NCBI GenBank assembly: GCA_037176845.1
Contig: JAYKXP010000063.1
Coordinates: 62,001 to 126,000 of the forward strand
Source of the DNA: Paramarasmius palmivorus
Lineage: Eukaryota > Basidiomycota > Agaricomycetes > Agaricales > Marasmiaceae
DNA: 64,000 bases
Direction: 5' to 3'
Shown here: piece after piece, positions 36,948 to 45,453 of the stretch
Layout of the letters: each line of letters starts with the position of its first letter
Numbering within the stretch: the stretch's first letter is position 1
Made by a program: the position numbers and the translations under genes
Notes under the pieces: generated by a model
Told to the model about the DNA's origin: nothing
Databases searched by the model: none
Seen by the model: the letters and a program-made list of their open reading frames with translations, nothing else

Positions 36948-37814
36948 CTAGAATTGGGGATCAATCTCATTCCAGAACGCGTCGGAATGGCGAGATGAAC
37001 ATTCCCTGTCTCCAACAGGGCTTTGTGCTCGAGCCATGTACTCAGTGTGAGCCTTGTGCCTCGCATATAGATCATTCCACCACCGATCAAACGTTGCTGT
37101 CAAGACTGACTTCCAATCTTTCTCGCTCATTCCTTCCGGACGTGCGTCAAACTTCGTAGGCCCAAATGCACGGAGTTCATGGTATGTGGGCGGGGATTTC
37201 GGGGGAAAGATCGCAACATCTATCACCTTCGAATGAACAAGAGAATGTTTGAAGACACAGAATACATACCTCGGTCAACCCATTTTTGCAAAGCCTCTTG
37301 AAAATCGGTCACGCCGTCATCGGAGGCGTAGCTTTCGCACTGACTACCGTCTTCAGAGACCTTTTCTGCCAATGCATCACAATCACTTTGGCCTTGGCAC
37401 GGCGATTCTTCGTCGGAAGGAGAGCTCATCTCCGAGTCGCTGGCCTCAGACTCGGACTCTCCGTGAATAGTACCTTGGTCTAGAAGTAGTTCAGAGATAA
37501 AACAGCCGCTCATTTGTATAGATACTTACGTGGAACCAGGAGATACACGACTTCTTTTTCTTCCTTGATGTCCTCATACTCGATTTCTGGAACATCTCCC
37601 TATGAACGTCATGTCAGCTCCCATTAACGCCACAGCACCTGATTGGCCTGGGCCTTACCTTGGACTCTGGTGAAAAAAAGCGCATCGGGGAGAATAAGTC
37701 CTTAGGGGATATAGGCTGTAACGTTGTAAGTATTTGCACCTATGCTGGATTGGGTTCACTTACTTCAGGTGTGGCTCCCCTAGCAAAATATACACGCTTT
37801 GGAGTCAGAAACAT
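36948..37814 (-). CDS. KDZ-element accessory protein with acidic Ser-rich region
   Basis: Five exons (37814-37764, 37715-37659, 37599-37530, 37479-37270, 37219-36948) yield an in-frame 219-aa protein starting MFLTPKRVYFARGATPE. The middle is strongly acidic and Ser-rich (ESESEASDSEMSSPSDEESP), a likely disordered and phosphorylatable stretch. The C-terminal part is folded-looking, with FPPKSPPTYHELRAFGPTKF and SEKDWKSVLTATFDRWWNDL. No domain is recognised. It lies directly upstream of the TET/JBP gene in the same orientation, with 0.4 kb between them, and the frame is undamaged. A cofactor role for either enzyme is conceivable but unsupported. Confidence 0.6.
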
Positions 37815-38057
37815 GTTTGTGTGATTGATGGTGGTGTTTCTGGTGAGAGACCAAAGAGATTCCACTCGATTCGTATAATCCTGACGTGGGAATGCACAGA
37901 AGCCATGCTACATTAGAGCGACGTAACTGGTTGGCGGGTGGCGGGAGTTCTAGACTGATCAAAAGAAACAATTCTTGTGCTTGGACGAGATAATTAATTA
38001 CCGTTAATCGTTTGCGCCACATCGACAATGAGAAATCTGTGAAGTTCGCCGTGAGTA

Positions 38058-38095
38058 TCAAAAATTTGAAGACATCAGCGAGAGCAAAATTTTGA
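38058..38095. repeat. Internal pair of the KDZ palindrome
   Basis: A variant (TCAAAAATTTGA, 38058-38069) and a near copy (GCAAAATTTTGA, 38084-38095), 26 bp apart. They lie 74 bp upstream of the plus-strand gene start at 38169 and about 240 bp upstream of the divergent minus-strand gene. They may act on a bidirectional promoter. Confidence 0.55.
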
Positions 38096-38168
38096 CGCTC
38101 ACCACCAACTTCAATCCTTGTCCTCCTACTGCCTCCTCTCTAGCCCAGCTGCTTCCCTCTTTGTTCCC

Positions 38169-40693
38169 ATGGTCAAACCAAAGTCTTCAACTCGAAAGGG
38201 GCTCGGCAGCGCCATCACCACAGCCAAACAAGCTCTCAAAGGTCACGGAAGCAAGAAAAAAGCGGTACCGCAACCGGCAGGCGACCAAGCCACCTCAGCC
38301 ACCTCAGAGCCAGGAAAGTCGGGTCGGAAAACCTGGGCTCAAGGTAAAAAGCTTGTTATTCTTCTCAAGCATGAGAAGACATTCTACAAGAATCGCCCCT
38401 TGTACTATGATCTCGTTTGTGCTGATTTCCTAGAGGAATGGGGCCACAACCTCAAGTGGAATGAAGAACCAGATGAGACGAAGGACTACACGGATCGACC
38501 ACTTTCCGAGTTCACTGGGGATGCTCTGCTTGAGGAGATCAAGAACTGAAGAATCTTCGAGAAGAATAATCGAGACGTAAGTTTTGGAACTTAGACTTGA
38601 CGCGATGCCCGCTAACCTGACTGTAGAACATCGCAGCTTGGGCTAGAAACCGATTCGACAAGAAACAGACAGACTCAGAGAAGATATCTGAGGTCCTGGC
38701 TTTGATGACGGAGTTCCTCAAGGTCCTTCCCCACAGGTGCGTTGAGTCATCTTGCACCTTGGATGTTTGGATTCACTGACCTCGGCGTCAGGACAACGCT
38801 TATTCGAATGTATCAGAGGATCTACTATCAGTCCAAGCTCAAGCACCTGTTCGATGCGCAATGGACGGTCATTTCCCAGGCTAACCCCAACGCCGAGTGG
38901 ATCAAAGAGATGAACAAGTTCACCTCCTCGATGTTGGCAAGTGAGACCGAGGAAGTATTGGAGGCGTTAAAGGAGGAAATTCAGAAGGAGTATGATGAAC
39001 GTATGACTGAGTATAGAAAGATCGGGCATTGGGATAGCGATGCGGAGAAGTTTAACTAGTAAGTGCCTGATAATCAGTGGCTGTGAACCTATAATGACGT
39101 TTGTTGGGCAGCAATTGGAAGAAGGCTCACCGCGTTATTCCCACATTGACCGATTCCATTGCGGCGTTCTTGGGCTGTGGTGTCTTGTTAACCACGTTTG
39201 GACCCATGGCGGATGGCGAGATCTCTGTACAGAGGTAAGCAGGACAGTAAACGTACTATTATACAGATAATCAACTGACTTTGACCTTTTGAGTGTATGT
39301 GCAGTTGTTCCGGAGGCTCGAACTCGTCAGACATTGGCCCAGTTCGATAGAGCCAAGCTTGCAGAGACGCACGCATTGTGCCATCAGTATGCTCAAGCGT
39401 TATTCTGTGAGTTTTCAGACGTCTGTTATTGGGAAACTGAGACTGACATTCTCACTAGCTGAATCAACGTGTCGATCAAGGATTCCAGAAAGTGGGGCTG
39501 ACCTTGGTGTTGACGAAGAAGATACCGGCGAAGCCGTGGGTGCTGAGCGTTTGATCAGTTTCCCAGAGTCAGCTTCCGCGGCTTATACCGCGGCTCACGA
39601 AGCGCTCTTGGCCAAATTGGCGCTCAGTGAGTCAGACTCATCAAAGTCCGACGCAGCCAATGAACACGTTGCCAATGCTCCCGTCAACGTCACCAACGTT
39701 GCTACCTCTTCTTCTACTGTCAACGCCGCTGTAACCTCTACCCCTTCCTCCACCGCTGCTACCTCTACCCCCACTACCGCTGCTACCTCTACCCCTCCGC
39801 CAACCTCCACCAATCCTTCCATTGAAGATACAGGTGCCAGCAATGCATTTGCCCCGACAGGCCTAACGTTTACCAATTCGACACTTGTTCCTACGCCAGT
39901 GGTACCTTCTCAATCCGGCTCTACAGCAACAACTGGCCCGATTCAGGATCAACCAACTTTCGATCAACCAACTTTCGATCAACCAAATTTCGATCAACCA
40001 ACTTTCGATTTCCAGGCCTTCGAAGAGATGTTCAACAAACTTGATACTTCAGAGTGGGATAGCATGATGAATTTCCAGCTGGGTACCATAGGTGAATCGT
40101 CGGTTTCTAGCTGCAAGCATATGTTGAAACTAAGATCAATCCCAGATCCACCTCAAAATGTATCCAATCTTCAGGATACCCCCGTGCAGGACCTCTATGT
40201 TGTCCCTCGACCTGATGACCCACCTGTTAATCAGGCCAACCTCCGTCCCCTAGTCGATCCTAACCCAGAACATACCGCTTCCGACCATTCAACTCCTCCT
40301 GTTATTGATCACCCCAATTCAGGTACGGATCCCAGTTCCTACGAGGAGAACATTCCCACCACCCCTGATCCTACCAACCCCCCACCTGTCGAAGATCATG
40401 TCACTGCTCTGACCCCGGCCCGGAAGCGGAAGCTCGCTATCGCACGTGAAAAAGCAACGAAAGCGGCGGAGGTTTCTCAAGGTGAAGCGAACAACCAAAC
40501 TGTGCTTACAGAGAAGGCTGCGAAAGCAAATGCGAAGAGGAGGGCTACTCTGGCAAGAAAGAAGGCAGAAGCTGCAGCTGCAGCTGAAGCATTGGGTGAT
40601 GATGACGGGGGTTCAAGGTCGAAGAGGGCTCGTGTACTGCCGGCGGCTCTGGCAGCTGGAGGTTACAAACCGCCAGCAAAAGGAAAGAGGTAG
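38169..40693 (+). pseudogene. KDZ-element protein with low-complexity tail, one in-frame stop
   Basis: The ATG at 38169 opens a basic leader (MVKPKSSTRKGLGSAITTAK). A structured part follows: RKTWAQGKKLVILLKHEKTF, WARNRFDKKQTDSEKISEVL, MYQRIYYQSKLKHLFDAQW, NYNWKKAHRVIPTLTDSI. It is spread over several GT-AG exons with consistent phases. A TGA at 38547-38549 interrupts the first exon between EEIKN and RIFEKNNRD. A Thr/Ala/Ser-rich linker, four QP(T/N)FD repeats and a Lys/Arg/Ala-rich end (ARKRKLAIAREK, RSKRARVLP) complete it; the end looks like a nuclear signal. Its opening is related to the FTEEQ protein at 32 kb. Function unknown, but proteins of this shape are frequent beside KDZ genes. With the stop, only the first 126 codons would be made. 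Confidence 0.65.
39948..40010 (+). repeat. 15-bp tandem repeat coding QP(T/N)FD
   Basis: Four copies of GATCAACCAACTTTC, the third with AAATTTC, within the low-complexity part of the plus-strand gene. In-frame repeat length variation would only change protein length. Confidence 0.75.
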
Positions 40694-41162
40694 ATTAGAG
40701 TTGTAATACTTTCTTTAACGAGGAACGAGTTTTTTTTGCGCAAGTCGTGTAAAAATTTGGGCCAAGGCCTGGGCTCTAGTAATGCATAGTTTTCTCCCAC
40801 CCACGGCCTGTTGACGAAGTGGTAGTGAGTAACTCCGAAGTTGTAGGAATGCATGGTCTGGTGTTCGATTCCCTGGATGTGAAGATTTTTGAACATTTGT
40901 TGACCTTCGTGTGAAAGTCCTGCCAACGGTACAGCTATTGCTCAGACTGCGGCGACAAACTCCATGGCCAATGAGCAAGATTTTTATGCTTGACCGTATC
41001 ACGAAAGGATCGCAGGAATACCGACACTCAAGCGGCCGAGAGTCAACACATCGCTAAAGTCCATAGTGAAGGCTGATTGGTAGGGGAATTTTACGATTCA
41101 ATTCTTTGTTACTCAAGGAGGCGAGAAAAATATTGGTCCGTACCAGATTTGGAACGCGCAGG

Positions 41163-42093
41163 CAAATGGTCTTCAAAGTATTGAGGGTCAAGGCAGCGGT
41201 CAAGACTTTATTAGTGAGTACGAGGTTTCAAATGTGTCTTCAATTTTTTGATGCTCAAGGTAACCATCGATTTATTGATGGCACTCGTTCAGCCCTTGCA
41301 AACAGTAACAACCCTTCAATTTTTTGATGCTCAAGGTAGCCATCGAATTATTGATTGTGTCTAAGGTACCGAACATCCGGTCGGAGGGTCTTCATATAAT
41401 GGCGCTCAGGATACCAGTCAAAGTTTTGACGACAGTTACCTAGCCCTTGCGAACACTAAGGAGCTCGTCAATATTTGGATGCTCAAGGCAAATATCGATT
41501 TAAGGATGGCGTCTCAGGTGCTCAACATCTGGTAGGAAAGCCTTCAATATAATGACGCTCAAGTAAGCGGTCAAGACATTGTCAGTAATTAGCGGACTGC
41601 CGCAAACAGTAAGAGACCTTCAATTTTTTGATGCTCAGGAAAACGATGAAAAAATTGACAGTGTCGCAACCATCGGAGGTGCTTCAAAACAACGACGCTT
41701 AGGACAGTGGTCAAAACTTCGATGGCTCGCGATGAGGCAAAGGGCTCTGATCTCAAACCGGGCGCTGTGGATGCTCTGGTATTCGAGATTCCTAGTGTTC
41801 GCTGCCTATTCATGGACGACATACACTATTTGGTGAGCGCGTGGAATGATTAATGTGGTTCGGTCTACAAAATAGGTTCAGCTGGGTCACGGTAGCGTCC
41901 CCCAGCAAGGGTTTTCAGAGACGACAACATCAAAATATTGACGGTCTAGGATGCTTACAATATTATGACACTGCCGTCTCCAGGCAGGCTGACAGAGCAG
42001 ACAGAGCTATCAAAATATTGAGCTTCACGGCGTTACTTTGAATGGAATCAAAATAATGACGACCTAGACAGCCTGTGCATTTCAATATTTTGA
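41163..42093 (-). repeat. Right subterminal array of the KDZ element (76-bp units)
   Basis: Unit starts at 41239, 41315, 41391, 41467, 41543 and 41619 are exactly 76 bp apart; flanking units at 41172 and 41683 are shorter. Each unit opens with a palindrome-like word (TTCAATTTTTTGA or variant) followed by TGCTCAAGG. Alternate units share their second half (AGCCCTTGCAAACAGTAA in one set, GGTACCGAACATCCGG-like in the other), so the true period is about 152 bp. Nearer the end, isolated copies occur at 41930, 42010, 42048 and 42082. Read on the minus strand the unit gives CCTTGAGCATCAAAAAATTG, the same directional motif as in the left array, in opposite orientation. Confidence 0.8.
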
Positions 42094-42110
42094 AGCTACA
42101 TCCACTGTTG
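42067..42110 (-). repeat. KDZ element right terminal inverted repeat
   Basis: The reverse complement reads CAACAGTGG, then ATGTAGCTTCAAAA, then TATTGAAA. The central part is identical to the left end over 14 bases. It abuts TAGGCCC at 42111. Confidence 0.8.
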
Positions 42111-42117
42111 TAGGCCC
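42111..42117. repeat. Target-site duplication, right copy (TAGGCCC)
   Basis: Matches 25439-25445. The following bases AGATAACGTTCC continue the oxalate decarboxylase coding sequence in the frame left open at 25445. Confidence 0.85.
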
Positions 42118-44195
42118 AGATAACGTTCCATTGGAATTGGAGAATCCTGATATGCTCGCACCTCCAACGACTGATAATGGTCAAGTGTACGTACTTTGAT
42201 TCATTTCCTGCATTTATATCAAGGTCTCTAACACAACTTCCGTTGTCAGTGGAAATGCCAAGTGGCCCTTCAGCTTCAGCACCAACCGTATCCAAACAGG
42301 GGGTTGGGCCCGACAGCAAAATGGTATGCGTTAGAATTTGAATGTGACTGTCAACTGATATCGTATTGAATGTCTAGCGGGAGTGATGCCAATTGCAAAA
42401 AGTAGGATCATGTTGATCGACGACCTCTGATCGCTTGTTTATTAACTTCGTATAGATATGGCTGGAGTTAACATGAGGTTGGAGGCGGGAGCCATTCGTG
42501 AAATGCACTGGCACAAAACATCAGAGGTTTGTTTTGCCTGCTCACATTCTGAAACGTATTTTAACGTGCTCTTACATGAAAGTGGGGATACGTCCTCAAG
42601 GCAAGTTGAATTGAAACAGGACATACATGGTTCTAATCCTGATTGATAATACAATAGGGTACCACACAGGTTTCGGCGGTGGATCAGGAAGGCAGAAATT
42701 TCGTAGCAAATATAGTGCGTAGTATCACGCAGCGAGGGCGCAGAGCGAATATTCTGACGGTACAAATAGAAAGCTGGCGATCTTTGGTTTTTCCCAGCGG
42801 GTATCCCTCACTCCCTACAGGCGACAGCAGACGATCCTGAAGGTGCCGAGTTCCTATTGGTACGTTGCCAAGTGGCGAATCCGGTTTCAGTTATTCAGCT
42901 TCCCAAATCTAGGTGTTCCCTGACGGAGACTTTAGCGAGGATGAAACTTTTCTTGTGGGCTAATCTATTTCCATGCGTCTGAAACCACTCTGACACGTAG
43001 AAAACAGCTCACCGACTGGCTTGCTCATGTACCTGCCGAAGGTTGTAGTTCCATGACGTTGCTACACAATGCCGCTAACTATTTTCTTAGTTATTGAAAA
43101 GAACTTCCAAGTCAATAACCCTGAGGCGTTCTCTCGCATTCCTTCCAAGGAATTGTATATCTTCCCTGGAAGTACGTACTTCGAACGCAAGTGCAGTCAT
43201 TGGCTAATCACCGTGAATTTTCTTTCATTAGCACCGCCCACGACTGCAGAAGCTCCTTCAGATCCCCAAGGGCAGGTACCGGATTCCTATGCGTTTGCAC
43301 TATCGGAAGTTTCTCCTACACCCCTTGCTGGCGGCAGTGTAAAGATTGTTGACTCGACCACATTCAAAATTTCCACTACGATAGCCGCTGCTGAAGTCAC
43401 TGTTGAACCGGGTGCCCTTCGGTGAGCCTTAATGAGCCCTCATCTTAATCAATATTTAACAATTCCCGTAGCGAGCTCCATGTGAGTAGCGCGACATTTG
43501 TGTGATGAAACTGATCCATTAATCTGGATCTCAGTGGCATCCAACAATGGACGAGTGGACTTTCTTCCTGTACGTTTTTACATTGACGGCCATCGACAGC
43601 CATCTTACTTTACTCCAGGGAAGGCGAAGGCAGAGCGACCATTTTCGCATCTCAGGGAAATGCCAGGACGTTTAACTACCAGGTAAGCATGGCACAACGA
43701 TCTCGAATCACACATAGAACTCACGTTTCGTGTATGATAGAGCGGAGATATTGGTGAGTATCGGTCTGAGTGACTCTCGATTACGACTGATGCGGTATAC
43801 ATTTCTTCTCCAGCGTATATTCCGGCTTCCATGGGTGAGCAGCACTCTCAGAGACGAGCTAAACGGTGTTGACTACTATGCCTATAGGTCACTACATTGA
43901 AAACACGGGCAACTCCACATTGAAGTTCCTCGAGATTTTCAATACTGGTAAGCTTGGTTGGTGCTAATAACTTCATTCGCGTGCTCAATGAGTCCTAGAC
44001 CGCTTCCAGGATATCAGCTTGACCCAGGTTCGTATCATGATCAAATCTATATCTTCCTTTGATTCATGACCTCGTAAACAGTGGCTTGCTCTGACACCGC
44101 CAGAGCTATTGAAAGCTCACTTGGGGTTGGACAACGAAACCATTGCTAATCTAAACAAGACCAAAGCAACAGTTGTAGCCCCTGTGAAAGTGTAG
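42118..44195 (+). pseudogene. Oxalate decarboxylase, 3' part (catalytic bicupin)
   Basis: Converts oxalate to formate and CO2 with Mn. It continues the frame from 25231-25445: PDNVPLELENPDMLAPPTTD, NAKWPFSFSTNRIQTGGWAR. Cupin 1 has GAIREMHWHKTSE, and DLWFFPAGIPHS adds the last Mn-binding His. Cupin 2 has GALRELHWHPTMDEWTFFL and DIAYIPASMGHY. Both Mn sites (HxH, E, H) are complete. About 15 short exons join with correct phases, ending KATVVAPVKV at TAG 44193-44195. One intron (42601-42657) appears to use a GC-AG pair. No damage is seen in this part, so the gene was intact when the KDZ element inserted. Alone it lacks promoter and signal peptide. Confidence 0.92.
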
Positions 44196-44426
44196 AAGGA
44201 CTGCCATACATGTTTCATTTTTAGCTAGACAGAACGAATTCCAAGCATTTAATTTATCGTCCCCAAAGGCTTCCGTTCAATGCGTTGACATTGCGTGAAT
44301 CTTCATGACCACCTAAACGGACACTCGAACAACACGACTAGAAAGTCTCGTCAACCATCCATGCGATATCATTAACGCCTGGCTTCTCGCAGTTGCAAGG
44401 GCTGCAACAACAGAGAAGCGGAGGTG

Positions 44427-44815
44427 CACCTTTGTGTCCCATCACTCGCGTCTGATAAGACGCCCAGAACGGGGTGGTTCCTGGCGTCTGATTAGACGGA
44501 ATGATGGGGGTTTTTCCTGCACCCCGATGCACCTTTCCGCCGCTCCTCGCTGCACCTGCTCTTTCCTCTCCTCAAGTTTCTCTCCAAGTCTCCCGCTGCC
44601 TTTTCTGCCGGTCCTCATTGCCGGCCTCGATGACTCATCACCAGTTCCGCAACGTCAGCTATCACTCCCACGGCCTTTATCACTCTCCGCCGCTCTCATC
44701 GTTGCCCCGAGTATCGTCAACGTCGTCGCCGTCAATTGTTTTTTCTCGATCCTTGCTGTCGCCGCTCTCGATCATGACGACTCATCATCAAAACTGAACT
44801 TCAACAGACTTCAAC
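44427..44815 (+). repeat. Left ~390-bp inverted repeat
   Basis: Nearly identical over long stretches to the reverse complement of 53413-53022. Near its outer end is the perfect inverted repeat GCGTCTGATAAGACGC (44448-44463), followed about 30 bp on by GCGTCTGATTAGACGG. An open frame across it is not conserved in frame between the copies and is not taken as a gene. Confidence 0.8.
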
Positions 44816-45007
44816 CCCCTGCATTTACGACAGGCAGCCTCCCGTGCTAGGTTTTTGAGCTGCCGCCGCTTCCGACCACAACTGACTATATTTTCGCCAC
44901 GGCTCGTTGCTCCCGTTGCCCAGTAGGGTAGCCTCAAGCCAAATTTTCATGAGGTATGTTTTAACTCAGACCCTGGGCCGAACTCGTATATTCATACATT
45001 CTGGGCT

Positions 45008-45012
45008 ATTAG
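45008..45012. repeat. Copia target-site duplication, left (ATTAG)
   Basis: ATTAG directly before the 5' LTR, repeated at 50896-50900 directly after the 3' LTR. Five base pairs is the normal length for Ty1/copia. Confidence 0.95.
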
Positions 45013-45277
45013 TGTTGAAACTATCTTTAGATTAGATTATATCCACTCTATCTCCGAGCACCACTCGGAATTCCTTAGTCTTACTGTACGTACCACTTGG
45101 ACTCCTATGCGGGTTACTTCTGTACTTTAGTATATAAGCTAGTTGGTATCTACTGGAATAGACAGTGCTTTACACACTACCAAGTCGCATACACTTCTAT
45201 CTCTCATCAGATATATTCATCAGGTAAGCCTCAGTCAATCCACTGCCACTGCGGTAGGCTAGGCATATGCTTCGACA
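45013..45277 (+). repeat. 5' LTR (265 bp)
   Basis: Begins TGTTGAAAC, ends CTTCGACA, so it has the usual TG...CA ends. It contains a TATA-like AGTATATAAG near 45128 that probably starts the genomic RNA. It appears identical to 50631-50895. Confidence 0.95.
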
Positions 45278-45290
45278 GGTTATGGGCCCC
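45278..45290 (+). promoter_or_regulatory. Primer-binding site, initiator-Met half-tRNA type
   Basis: GGTTATGGGCCCC directly follows the 5' LTR. Its reverse complement (GGGGCCCATAACC) matches the anticodon arm of eukaryotic initiator tRNA-Met, with the CAT anticodon. Priming from an internal tRNA-iMet fragment is known for copia-group elements. Confidence 0.75.
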
Positions 45291-45453
45291 GGTCGCCACA
45301 ATGATAAGCGCTGTAATTAGCCGCTGTCAGGCTTGACTGGTTGTACCTGTCCATTATACTGGACATTGGTTTCACGCCTTTTAATTTGCGCCTTTACGGC
45401 TGCATTTATGTTGTCATGACACAATGCTGATTATGTTCATCAGAACTTTTATC

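Larger units (their letters stand above)
25446..42110. mobile_element. 16.7-kb KDZ transposon carrying a TET/JBP gene
   Basis: The boundaries are set by three independent signs: the interrupted oxalate decarboxylase frame, the TAGGCCC duplication, and imperfect terminal inverted repeats sharing ATGTAGCTTCAAAA. Subterminal palindrome arrays lie inside both ends in opposite orientation. Contents from left: array, KDZ transposase (minus), small plus-strand gene, three minus-strand accessory genes or exon groups, TET/JBP dioxygenase (minus), acidic accessory gene (minus), a large basic-tailed gene (plus), array. KDZ transposons are cut-and-paste DNA elements described in basidiomycetes and other eukaryotes, and an association with TET/JBP genes has been reported. 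The transposase and the plus-strand gene carry nonsense codons, so this copy is probably not autonomous. Confidence 0.9.

Noticed and set aside
38169..38549. The first 126 codons at 38.2 kb as a complete small gene
   Set aside because: After the TGA the same frame continues with coding-like sequence into a correct GT-AG intron and matching exons, so a nonsense change fits better than a true end.
41747..41836. A signal-peptide-like frame (MLWYSRFLVFAAYSW) as first exon of the oxalate decarboxylase
   Set aside because: It lies inside the KDZ right array and does not splice in frame. The true first exon is at 25231-25445 on the other side of the element.
25446..42110. Helitron or LTR element as the identity of the 16.7-kb insertion
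   Set aside because: There are terminal inverted repeats, a target duplication and a KDZ transposase; no Rep/helicase, LTRs or reverse transcriptase lie within these bounds.
44434..44850. A 138-codon plus-strand frame inside the left ~390-bp repeat
   Set aside because: The same DNA in the right repeat has small indels that change the frame, so the protein is not conserved. It is repeat sequence.
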